Origin: Mycobacterium nebraskense
GTDB lineage: Bacteria; Actinomycetota; Actinomycetes; Mycobacteriales; Mycobacteriaceae
Assembly: GCF_002102255.1 (NCBI RefSeq)
Contig: NZ_LQPH01000111.1
Location: 1 to 36,921, forward strand
Length of the DNA: 36,921 nucleotides
Direction of reading: 5' to 3'
Numbering within the stretch: the first letter of the stretch is position 1; every line of letters starts with the position of its first letter. The notes beneath the pieces are model-generated. The model ran no database searches and was not told the DNA's origin. It saw nothing but the letters and a program-made list of their open reading frames with translations. Shown piece after piece: positions 24,122 to 31,058 of this stretch. The position numbers and the translations under genes are program-made.

Positions 24122-24655
24122 TTATTCGACGTTGTTACCGGCTGTGCCGGCGTTCTCGAGCTGTACGCCAAAAGTGTTGAAGGCCATGGCCAGCAGGGCG
24201 TAACAGCCGACCGTGAAGACGAAATCCATCCGCTGCTGGTCGTTGAGGCGCTCGCCGAGCGCTGCCCAGGTCTCGTCGGACAGCTGAGACTTGTCGTCGA
24301 GCTCGTCGACGGCGGTGATCACCGTTTGGTCGAACGTGTCGGCGGCCTCGCCACGCCGCACCGCGGCGATCTGGTCGTCGGTTATTCCCTGGGCCTTGGC
24401 CATGGAGACGTGGTGGGTCCACTCGTAGGCGCAGTCGCGGCGATGCGCGACGCGCAGGATGGCCAGTTCGCGGATGCGCGCCGGCAGCGTGGACGACGTC
24501 AAGAGGTGAACGTTGAACCGGAGAAATGCCTTGGCCAGCGCCGGGTGGTGGGCGAGGGTGCTGAGCGCATTATTGGTGTCCGCGTCACGCATTGCCGAGA
24601 GTGCCTTCTGGGTAACCTCGTCCCACTGATCAGCCGGCAGCGGCGGCAACCGCAT
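24122..24655 (-). CDS. Carboxymuconolactone decarboxylase/AhpD-like protein
   Basis: A 177-residue all-helical protein of the CMD/AhpD superfamily. The segment RIRELAILRVAHRRDCAYEWTHHVSMAK (about 61-88) is the active-site helix region. The usual CxxC of AhpD reads CAYEW with a single Cys followed by HH, as in the group associated with degradative gene clusters rather than peroxidase reductants. It could be a decarboxylase, hydrolase or isomerase of a ring-cleavage product. ATG 24655 is preceded by GAGAGGAGAG and is the first gene after operator B copy 3, so it heads the seven-gene minus operon. The gap to the Rieske gene is 15 bases. Confidence 0.87.
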   Translation of the reverse strand: MRLPPLPADQWDEVTQKALSAMRDADTNNALSTLAHHPALAKAFLRFNVHLLTSSTLPARIRELAILRVAHRRDCAYEWTHHVSMAKAQGITDDQIAAVRRGEAADTFDQTVITAVDELDDKSQLSDETWAALGERLNDQQRMDFVFTVGCYALLAMAFNTFGVQLENAGTAGNNVE

Positions 24656-24699
24656 CCGCGCTCTCCTCTCGCCATCCTCCCGACCACCTCTCGGTCAAG

Positions 24700-24714
24700 G
24701 AGAATCGTATTCTC
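24700..24714. promoter_or_regulatory. Site B operator, copy 3
   Basis: A perfect inverted repeat, GAGAAT (24700-24705) and ATTCTC (24709-24714), around CGT. It is 45 bases upstream of CMD start 24655. The minus-strand hexamer TACGAT inside it (24709-24704) could be the -10 box, so bound repressor would block the Rieske operon directly. Confidence 0.75.
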
Positions 24715-24972
24715 ATTTCCAACCAATAGAGTTGCACGAATCGCGCGGCCGGTCAATGCCGACGGCCGGCGGCGGACCCGGGCCGCGCGCCGAGGCCTCG
24801 CCCGGCCGTCGAGACGCCCGCATTCCAGCGCAAACGTCGGCAGTGGCGCCGGGCTGCTGCGCGACGCAGGCATTTACCTCAGCGCATCGTCGCTCGGGGA
24901 CGGGCAATTTGCGGGCCGGTTCCGCCCCTGGTCAGGCGGTGAAGACCGGCCGCAGCGTCCACTGGATGTTGA

Positions 24973-24989
24973 TTCTCGCTTGGCGAGAA
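24973..24989. promoter_or_regulatory. Inverted repeat upstream of amidohydrolase 25089
   Basis: TTCTCGC (24973-24979) and GCGAGAA (24983-24989) flank TTG. The arms resemble the extra palindrome at 17188-17202 (TTCTCG and CGAGAA) and contain the site B half-sites in the opposite order. It may be a variant operator for the same TetR protein or another regulator. It lies 100 bases before the start codon. Confidence 0.5.
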
Positions 24990-25088
24990 GATAGTTTTCA
25001 TTTTAGTGATCTTGGCACGGGACAGCGATTCGCCGAGGCTGCGTGGGAGCGGAATCGAATAGACGGACCCGACGGAAGGGCAACTGCC

Positions 25089-26387
25089 ATGAACAAAGAA
25101 GACATGATCCTGATCAGCGTCGACGACCACACCGTCGAGCCGCCGGACATGTTCAAGAACCACCTGTCGAAGAAGTACCAGGACGACGCGCCGCGGCTGG
25201 TGCACAACTCCGATGGTTCGGACATGTGGAAGTTCCGCGACACCGTCATCCCCAACGTGGCACTCAACGCGGTCGCCGGACGGCCCAAGGAGGAGTACGG
25301 CCTCGAGCCACAGGGCCTCGACGAGATCCGGCCCGGTTGCTACAACGTCGACGAACGCGTCAAGGACATGAACGCCGGGGGCATCCTGGCCTCGATCTGC
25401 TTCCCCTCCTTCCCAGGTTTTGCCGCTCGGCTGTTCGCCACCGAGGATCACGATTTCTCGATAGCGCTCGTGCAGGCCTACAACGACTGGCACATCGACG
25501 AGTGGTGCGGCGCCTACCCGGCGCGGTTCATCCCCATGGCGATACCCGTGATTTGGGACGCCGAGGCGTGCGCCGCCGAGGTGCGACGGGTCGCGAAGAA
25601 GGGCGTACACGCGCTGACGTTCACCGAAAACCCGGCCGCGATGGGATACCCCAGCTTCCACAACGAGTACTGGAACCCGTTGTGGAAAGCGTTGTGCGAC
25701 ACCAATACTGTCATGAACGTGCACATCGGATCATCGGGCAGGCTGGCCATCACCGCGCCCGATGCGCCGATGGACGTGATGATCACACTGCAGCCGATGA
25801 ACATCGTGCAGGCCGCTGCCGATCTACTGTGGTCGCGGCCCATCAAGGAATACCCGGACCTGAAGGTCGCCCTGTCCGAGGGTGGAACCGGCTGGATCCC
25901 TTACTTCCTGGAGCGAGCCGACCGTACCTACGAGATGCACTCGACATGGACGCACCAGAACTTCGGTGACAAGCTGCCGTCCGATGTGTTCCGCGATCAC
26001 TTCCTGACCTGCTTCATCAGTGACAAGGTCGGTGTGGCGCTGCGCAACATGATCGGTGTCGACAACATCTGCTGGGAAGCCGACTACCCGCACAGCGACT
26101 CGATGTGGCCGGGTGCGCCCGAGGAACTGTGGGACGTCCTGTCGCTGAACAACGTTCCCGACGACGAGATCAAGAAGATGACATACGAGAATGCGATGCG
26201 TTGGTACTCGTTCGACCCGTTCACCCACATCACACCGGAGCAGGCGACAGTCGGTGCGCTGCGCAAGGCCGCCGAGGGGCACGACGTGTCCATTCGGGCA
26301 CTCAGTCATCACAAGGACACCAGGTCGGGTTCGTCGTTCGCGGACTTTGCGGCCAACGCGAAAGAGCTCACCGGCAACAAGGACTAA
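25089..26387 (+). CDS. Amidohydrolase_2 family (COG2159) metal-dependent hydrolase/decarboxylase, second copy
   Basis: A 432-residue TIM-barrel protein. ILISVDDHTVEPPDMF at the start gives D12-D13-H14, NVHIGSSG gives H212, and WEADYPHSDS gives D332 and H335. This is the same layout as the protein at 6731, to which it is a distant paralogue. The extra C-terminal 60 residues (SIRALSHHKDTRSGSSF and on) are polar. Members of this actinobacterial group sit in steroid, terpenoid and aromatic degradation clusters as presumed decarboxylases or C-C hydrolases. ATG 25089 is about 10 bases after GGAAGGGC; the long upstream open frame is not counted. It heads the run with acyl-CoA dehydrogenase, crotonase and thiolase on the plus strand. 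Confidence 0.87.
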   Translation: MNKEDMILISVDDHTVEPPDMFKNHLSKKYQDDAPRLVHNSDGSDMWKFRDTVIPNVALNAVAGRPKEEYGLEPQGLDEIRPGCYNVDERVKDMNAGGILASICFPSFPGFAARLFATEDHDFSIALVQAYNDWHIDEWCGAYPARFIPMAIPVIWDAEACAAEVRRVAKKGVHALTFTENPAAMGYPSFHNEYWNPLWKALCDTNTVMNVHIGSSGRLAITAPDAPMDVMITLQPMNIVQAAADLLWSRPIKEYPDLKVALSEGGTGWIPYFLERADRTYEMHSTWTHQNFGDKLPSDVFRDHFLTCFISDKVGVALRNMIGVDNICWEADYPHSDSMWPGAPEELWDVLSLNNVPDDEIKKMTYENAMRWYSFDPFTHITPEQATVGALRKAAEGHDVSIRALSHHKDTRSGSSFADFAANAKELTGNKD

Positions 26388-26513
26388 AAACACCACGCCC
26401 CACGGTCTTGCGCCCGGGTGAGCTGCGCCGAAATTGCACTCAGGGTCGCCCTTTTCGGCAAATCACGACCACCACGGCAATCTCGCCGCCAGCGATGAAG
26501 AGGAGATCCAGTA

Positions 26514-27695
26514 GTGCCCGGCGCCGGAATGAACTTTGAGCTGACTGACGACCAGGAACTGATCCGCCGGTCGGTCGCCGAGTTGGCGCGGAAGTTCGAC
26601 GATCAGTACTGGATGGAAAAAGACCAGGCGCACGAATTCCCGACCGAGTTCTATGACGCCATCGCTCAGGGCGGCTGGCTGGGGATGACAATTCCCACCG
26701 AGTATGGCGGGCACGGCCTCGGCATCACCGAAGCCACCATCCTGCTCGAAGAGGTCGCAAAATCCGGCGGTGCTATGAACGCCGCCAGCTCAATTCATCT
26801 GTCCATCTTCGGCATGCAACCGGTGGTGGTGCACGGCTCCGATGAACTCAAGGCGCGCACGCTGCCCAAGGTGGCGACCGGCGAAGTGCACGTCTGCTTC
26901 GGCGTGACCGAACCCGGTGCCGGACTGGACACGTCGCGCATCACCACCTTCGCCAAACGCGACGGCGATCGCTATATCGTCAACGGCCGCAAGGTGTGGA
27001 TCTCCAAAGCCATGGAGTCCGACAAGATCCTGCTACTCACCCGGACGCAGAGCTATGAGGAAGTCACCAAGAAAACCGATGGGATGACCCTGTTCATCAC
27101 CGATCTGGACCGCAGCCGCATCGACGTCCGTCCCATCCGCAAGATGGGCCGCAACGCCGTCAGCTCCAACGAATTGTTCATCGACAATCTGGAGGTGCCG
27201 GTCGAGGACCGAATCGGCGAGGAGGGCAAGGGCTTTCAGTACATCCTGGACGGTCTTAACCCGGAGCGGATGCTGATCGCCGCCGAGGCGCTCGGCATCG
27301 GGCGGGTGGCGCTCGACAAGGCGGTGAAATACGGCAACGAGCGTGAGGTCTTCGGCCGGCCCATCGGCATGAACCAGGGTCTGCAATTCCCGCTTGCCGA
27401 CTCGCTGGCGCGCCTGGACGCCGCCGAGCTGATGTTGCGCAAGGCCACCTGGTTGTACGACAACGGCAAACCCTGTGGCCGCGAGGCGAATACCGCAAAG
27501 TACCTGTGCGCCGACGCGGGCTTCACCGCCGCGGACCGGGCGTTGCAAACCCATGGCGGCATGGGATACGCGGAGGAGTACCACATCACGCGCTACTTCC
27601 GCGAGGCCCGACTGATGAAGATCGCGCCGGTCAGCCAGGAGATGATTCTGAATTTCCTGGGATCCAACGTCCTGAAACTGCCGAGGAGCTACTGA
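26514..27695 (+). CDS. Acyl-CoA dehydrogenase
   Basis: A 393-residue acyl-CoA dehydrogenase close to the short-chain/branched-chain type. It has FELTDDQELIRRSVAELARKF at the start, CFGVTEPGAGLDTSRI and YIVNGRKVWISKAMESDKI in the flavin domain, and ALQTHGGMGYAEEYHITRYFREARL at the end. E354 lies where the catalytic base of medium-chain enzymes falls. It is soluble and passes electrons to ETF. GTG 26514 is eight bases after AGGAG and is preferred over the ATG at 26529. The stop overlaps a tiny downstream ORF, and the crotonase and thiolase genes follow, making a beta-oxidation unit. Confidence 0.9.
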   Translation: MPGAGMNFELTDDQELIRRSVAELARKFDDQYWMEKDQAHEFPTEFYDAIAQGGWLGMTIPTEYGGHGLGITEATILLEEVAKSGGAMNAASSIHLSIFGMQPVVVHGSDELKARTLPKVATGEVHVCFGVTEPGAGLDTSRITTFAKRDGDRYIVNGRKVWISKAMESDKILLLTRTQSYEEVTKKTDGMTLFITDLDRSRIDVRPIRKMGRNAVSSNELFIDNLEVPVEDRIGEEGKGFQYILDGLNPERMLIAAEALGIGRVALDKAVKYGNEREVFGRPIGMNQGLQFPLADSLARLDAAELMLRKATWLYDNGKPCGREANTAKYLCADAGFTAADRALQTHGGMGYAEEYHITRYFREARLMKIAPVSQEMILNFLGSNVLKLPRSY

Positions 27696-27733
27696 TGCCC
27701 AGCACGCTGTTCGGCAGCGGCATGGTGATGTGA
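27695..27733 (+). CDS. Possible 12-residue leader ORF between acyl-CoA dehydrogenase and crotonase genes
   Basis: ATG 27695 overlaps the acyl-CoA dehydrogenase stop (TGATG), and its own stop at 27731-27733 overlaps the crotonase GTG start (GTGA). It encodes MPSTLFGSGMVM. The double overlap and the GAGGAG just before the first stop would allow reinitiation through it to the crotonase gene, which has no ribosome binding site of its own. It may be a chance frame or a relay for translational coupling. Confidence 0.3.
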   Translation: MPSTLFGSGMVM

Positions 27734-28539
27734 CCACCACCGATGGACCCGTGCTGCTGTCGGAAGACCGCAACGGAGTACGCACGCTAGCACTCAACCG
27801 TCCGCGCCGTAAGAACGCGATCAATCCCGAACTGTGGATCGCGCTGCGCGACGCGCTGCACGCCGCCGGTCGCGAACGCAGCGTACGCGCGCTCGTGCTC
27901 ACCGGCTCGGGCGGCAGCTTCTGCTCCGGCGCCGACATCTCGGTCCCCGACGACATCCATCCCAACTACAAGCTTCAGCGGCTGACCGACGTGGCGCTGG
28001 CCCTGCACGAGCTTGCGATACCGACGATCGCCAAGGTGACCGGAGTGGCCGTCGGGGCCGGATGGAACCTCGCACTGGGATGCGACTTCGTCGTCGCCAC
28101 ACCGGAATCGAGGTTCTGCCAGATCTTCTCCAAGCGTGGTCTGTCCATCGACCTCGGGGGATCCTGGCTACTGCCCAAACTTGTTGGCCTGCAACAGGCG
28201 AAGCGGCTCGCGCTGCTCGCCGAGACGATTGACGCCGAGGAAGCGTACGTCCTGAACCTGGTGACGTGGGTGGTCTCGGGCACGGAGATCGACTCCTTCG
28301 TCGACGATCTCGCCGACCGCCTGGCGGCCGGCCCGCCGATTGCCCTCGCCCACACCAAGGCCCTGCTGAACGAGGGCGCCGACAGCACCTTGCGCGATGC
28401 GCTGGCCAACGAGGCCCGTGCCCAGGTGGGCAATTTCGCGACGGCAGACGCGGCCGCCGCGTATGCCGCCTTCGCGGAGCGGCGGGAGCCGTCGTTTACT
28501 GGCCGGTGGGCGTTATCGAAATCTGAGGAAGCGGAGTAG
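27730..28539 (+). CDS. Enoyl-CoA hydratase/isomerase family protein (PaaG-like active site)
   Basis: A 269-residue crotonase. The oxyanion-hole parts are CSGADI (about 60-65) and AVGAGWNLALGCDFVVAT (100-117). The active-site stretch FCQIFSKRGLSIDLGGSWLLPKLVG has Asp (D141) where PaaG-type isomerases carry theirs, and lacks the first hydratase Glu (the QPE position reads QIF). A double-bond isomerase or ring 1,2-epoxy/oxepin isomerase-like activity is therefore as likely as hydration. GTG 27730 overlaps the stop of the small leader ORF. Thiolase follows after four bases. Confidence 0.87.
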   Translation: MTTTDGPVLLSEDRNGVRTLALNRPRRKNAINPELWIALRDALHAAGRERSVRALVLTGSGGSFCSGADISVPDDIHPNYKLQRLTDVALALHELAIPTIAKVTGVAVGAGWNLALGCDFVVATPESRFCQIFSKRGLSIDLGGSWLLPKLVGLQQAKRLALLAETIDAEEAYVLNLVTWVVSGTEIDSFVDDLADRLAAGPPIALAHTKALLNEGADSTLRDALANEARAQVGNFATADAAAAYAAFAERREPSFTGRWALSKSEEAE

Positions 28540-28543
28540 GGAT

Positions 28544-29692
28544 ATGCGGGAAACAGTCATCGTCGAAGCCGTGCGCACCGCGGTGGGAAAGCGCAATGGC
28601 GGCCTGTCCGGGATGCACGCCGCCGACCTGTCCGCCGTCGTCCTCAACGAACTGCTGGAACGGACCGGAGTCGGCCCGGAGATCGTCGACGATGTGATCT
28701 GGGGATGTGTGTCTCAGGTCGGTGACCAGTCGAGCAACATCGGCCGCTACGCGGTGCTCGCCGCCGGCTGGCCGGAGACCATCCCCGGGACCACCGTCAA
28801 CCGCGCGTGCGGGTCCAGTCAGCAGGCGCTCGACTTCGCCGTGCAGGGGGTGATGTCCGGCCAGCAAGACGTCGTCGTCGCCGGTGGTGTCGAGGTGATG
28901 AGCCGCGTTCCGCTCGGTTCGGCCAGGGCAACCGGGATGCCGTACGGCCCGAAGGTCCTCGCCCGCTATGACGACTTCTCCTTCAACCAGGGCCTGTCGG
29001 CGGAGATGATCGCCAAGAAGTGGGGATTCTCCCGAACTCGGCTCGATGAATACTCCGCCCAGTCGCACGAACGGGCGGCCGCGGCCCAGGATGCCGGCGC
29101 GTTCGCCGACCAGATCGTGCCGGTGTTCACCGATGATGAAACGGTCGTCGCCGCCGACGAGGGTATCCGGCGGGGGACCACGGTCGAAAAACTCGGCGGA
29201 CTCAAGCCGGCCTTCACCGAAGACGGTGTGATCCACGCCGGCAATTCCTCGCAAATCTCCGACGGCGCGGCCGCGCTGCTGGTGACGACGGCGGCGATGG
29301 CGGTCGAGTTGGGGCTCACCCCGCTGGTGCGCTACCTGGCGGGCGCGGTGACCGGGGCGGACCCGGTGCTCATGCTCACCGGGCCCATCCCGGCGACCGA
29401 AAAGGTGTTGAAGAAGGCCGGCGTGCCGCTGTCAGAAGTCGGCGCATTCGAAGTGAACGAGGCCTTCGCACCGGTGCCGCTGGCCTGGCTGGCCGAGACC
29501 GGGGCGGACCCGGAGCAGACGAATCCGCTGGGCGGCGCCATCGCGCTGGGTCATCCGCTGGGCGCGTCCGGCGCGGTGTTGATGACGCGGATGGCGTACC
29601 ACATGCGGGACAACGGAATTCGCTACGGGCTGCAGACGATGTGCGAGGGCGGCGGCACCGCCAACGCAACCCTGGTCGAGCTCGTGCGCTGA
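28544..29692 (+). CDS. Thiolase family acetyl-CoA acyltransferase
   Basis: A 382-residue thiolase. The nucleophile is C89 (NRACGSSQQ), with NEAFAPV, H337 (GHPLGASG) and the proton-donor C367 (CEGGGTANA) completing the standard active site. It cleaves a 3-ketoacyl-CoA to release acetyl-CoA or propionyl-CoA, the last step of the beta-oxidation unit 26514-29692. ATG 28544 lies four bases after the crotonase stop, with AGGAAGCGGAGTAGGG upstream. At 382 residues it is full length for the degradative class. Nothing unusual is seen. Confidence 0.93.
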   Translation: MRETVIVEAVRTAVGKRNGGLSGMHAADLSAVVLNELLERTGVGPEIVDDVIWGCVSQVGDQSSNIGRYAVLAAGWPETIPGTTVNRACGSSQQALDFAVQGVMSGQQDVVVAGGVEVMSRVPLGSARATGMPYGPKVLARYDDFSFNQGLSAEMIAKKWGFSRTRLDEYSAQSHERAAAAQDAGAFADQIVPVFTDDETVVAADEGIRRGTTVEKLGGLKPAFTEDGVIHAGNSSQISDGAAALLVTTAAMAVELGLTPLVRYLAGAVTGADPVLMLTGPIPATEKVLKKAGVPLSEVGAFEVNEAFAPVPLAWLAETGADPEQTNPLGGAIALGHPLGASGAVLMTRMAYHMRDNGIRYGLQTMCEGGGTANATLVELVR

Positions 29693-29737
29693 TGCTGACT
29701 TAAACCCCGGGCCGAAAAGCGAGACCCCGCGTGACCC

Positions 29738-29766
29738 TTGTCACAACGGCCAAACTAACCTACTGT
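29738..29766 (+). promoter_or_regulatory. Promoter of the TetR gene at 29814
   Basis: TTGTCA (29738-29743) and TACTGT (29761-29766) are separated by 17 bp, a good sigma70-type pair. Operator site C (29757-29780) covers the -10 box and the expected start of transcription near 29773, which fits autorepression. Confidence 0.6.
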
Positions 29767-29780
29767 GTGTTCACTAGGTT
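29757..29780. promoter_or_regulatory. Site C operator (TetR-type inverted repeat)
   Basis: AACCTA (29757-29762) and TAGGTT (29775-29780) are separated by 12 bases. With one mismatch the arms extend to CTAACCTA and TAGGTTGG. It overlaps the promoter of the TetR gene at 29814. No second copy was noticed in the window, so this regulator may control mainly its own unit. Confidence 0.65.
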
Positions 29781-29813
29781 GGTTCAGCCCCACCAATCGG
29801 TCAAAGGAGTCCG

Positions 29814-30407
29814 GTGCCCGACGCACGGCGATACGACACGTTGCTCGCCAAAGGCGAGGACCGCAAGCAGCGGATCCTCGACGTCGCGCAACGACTGCTC
29901 ACGCGCAACGGTTGGCGCAGCACCACCCTGGCCCAGATCGCCGGCGAGGCCGGGGTCACCCCCGCGGGACTGCTGCATCACTTCGAATCCAAAGAGCAGC
30001 TGCTGCACGCCGTCCTCGACGCGCGCGACCTCGACGACGACCTCCACGCCGATCGGACCGGCGATCTCTTCGCCCAGATCGCGCAGGTCGCCGACCGGTT
30101 CAACCGGGCACCCGAACTGGTCGGGACGTTCACAGTGCTGCTGGTGGAAAACATCCTTCCCGACGCACCGCTGCACGACCGGATGCTGGCCCGGCACCGC
30201 GCCGCGACCGACATCGTCGCCGATCTCATCCGCCGCGGTCAGGCGGATGGCCGATACCGCACGGACATAGATCCCGCCGTCAAGGCAGTAGAGATTCTGG
30301 CCTTCGTCCACGGAATGGAAACGACATGGTTGCTCGATCCATCGATACCGCTAACCGAGGCGTTCAAGCAGTACGCCGAGACACTGGCGCGGGACTTCGC
30401 CCCATAG
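29814..30407 (+). CDS. TetR-family transcriptional regulator
   Basis: A 197-residue TetR regulator. The helix-turn-helix spans about residues 14-62 (RKQRILDVAQRLLTRNGWRSTTLAQIAGEAGVTPAGLLHHFESKEQLLHAVLD). LLHHFESKE is the family signature. The rest is the helical effector domain. GTG 29814 is four bases after AAAGGAG. Operator site C and a good promoter precede it. The unknown gene at 30425 follows after 17 bases. It could regulate the thiolase operon upstream or the P450 operon downstream, but no matching site is seen there, so the clear inference is self-regulation with its partner gene. Confidence 0.88.
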   Translation: MPDARRYDTLLAKGEDRKQRILDVAQRLLTRNGWRSTTLAQIAGEAGVTPAGLLHHFESKEQLLHAVLDARDLDDDLHADRTGDLFAQIAQVADRFNRAPELVGTFTVLLVENILPDAPLHDRMLARHRAATDIVADLIRRGQADGRYRTDIDPAVKAVEILAFVHGMETTWLLDPSIPLTEAFKQYAETLARDFAP

Positions 30408-30424
30408 AAGAGTCGCGCGAGGAC

Positions 30425-30931
30425 ATGAGATACCGGCTCGACGTGGTCGCCGCCACCGTTGTCGACGTGGTGCGGTTCGCCGGCGGCTGGCTCTTCGACC
30501 GGGCGATGGCGGGATGGGACGTCACCGTGCTTGTTGTGGACCACCCCGACGATCGGCCGCTGCAGATCCTCGGCGCCCAGGTGGTCGATCTCGAAGACGC
30601 CCTGGCGTCGGTGCCATCACGTCCTCGTCCCCAGGCCCTGGCGGCCGCGGCGGACCTGTTCGGCTGCGACTCGCGGGTGCGGCAAGGCGTGTTGCAGGCC
30701 CTCGATCACGGCGTCACCGAGGTCACGCTGTGGGGGGAGAACTGGCCAGCCGAGCTCGACGACAGCGTCGGCCTGGTGCAGCACCGGCTGAGCATGGCCG
30801 CCCACACGTTCAAAGCCCAGGCGCTGGCCGCCGCCGCTCTTCCGCACGGCTCGATCGGTCCCGTCGAGACCTTCCGCAGCGGGCTGCTGGCCTGGCCATC
30901 GGTTGCCGCCGATCTGGTTCCCGCCAGCTAA
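30425..30931 (+). CDS. Hypothetical protein cotranscribed with TetR
   Basis: I do not recognise this 168-residue protein. It is soluble-looking with alternating strands and helices (LDVVAATVVDVVRFAGGWLFDRAMAGWDVTVLVVDHPDDRPLQILG, then LGCDSRVRQG-like and TEVTLWGENWP). That pattern suggests an alpha/beta fold, perhaps a nucleotide-loop-free Rossmann-like or receiver-like fold. There is no signal peptide and no obvious catalytic motif. ATG 30425 follows GCGAGGAC and lies 17 bases after the TetR stop. It may modify or partner the regulator. The frame is open further upstream, but the upstream part is the TetR gene in another frame. Confidence 0.7.
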   Translation: MRYRLDVVAATVVDVVRFAGGWLFDRAMAGWDVTVLVVDHPDDRPLQILGAQVVDLEDALASVPSRPRPQALAAAADLFGCDSRVRQGVLQALDHGVTEVTLWGENWPAELDDSVGLVQHRLSMAAHTFKAQALAAAALPHGSIGPVETFRSGLLAWPSVAADLVPAS

Positions 30932-31017
30932 CGCCACATATCGACACCCGCGTACGCGGCGGCACCCACCCCGCGTTGACGACCACCACGCCTTATGGAA
31001 ATGTAATACTCATCTGC

Positions 31018-31032
31018 GAGAGGCGCGTTCTC
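31018..31032. promoter_or_regulatory. Degenerate site B-like sequence before the second P450 operon
   Basis: GAGAGG (31018-31023) and GTTCTC (31027-31032) have the site B spacing of 3 bases, with three mismatches to GAGAAT/ATTCTC in total. It lies 27 bases before the P450 start and just after a -10-like TAATAC (31004-31009). It could be a weak binding site of the regulator at 16425 or a chance match. Confidence 0.3.
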
Positions 31033-31058
31033 ACCAGCCGAGATTCAAGGAGCAGGAG

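Larger units (their letters stand above)
24656..25088. other. Divergent intergenic region, no gene seen
   Basis: It separates the CMD/Rieske operon (minus, start 24655) from the amidohydrolase at 25089 (plus). It holds operator B copy 3 (24700-24714) and a second palindrome (24973-24989), with an AT-rich stretch after it (GATAGTTTTCATTTTAGTGATC) that may contain the plus-strand promoter. The plus frame of the downstream gene stays open back to 24732, but without protein-family character. Confidence 0.6.

Noticed and set aside
23351..24994. A 547-codon plus-strand frame
   Set aside because: Runs across the Rieske and CMD genes in antisense and through intergenic DNA; no motif.
24732..25088. 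Upstream extension of the amidohydrolase frame
   Set aside because: Low-complexity residues, no family match, and a ribosome binding site exists only at 25089.
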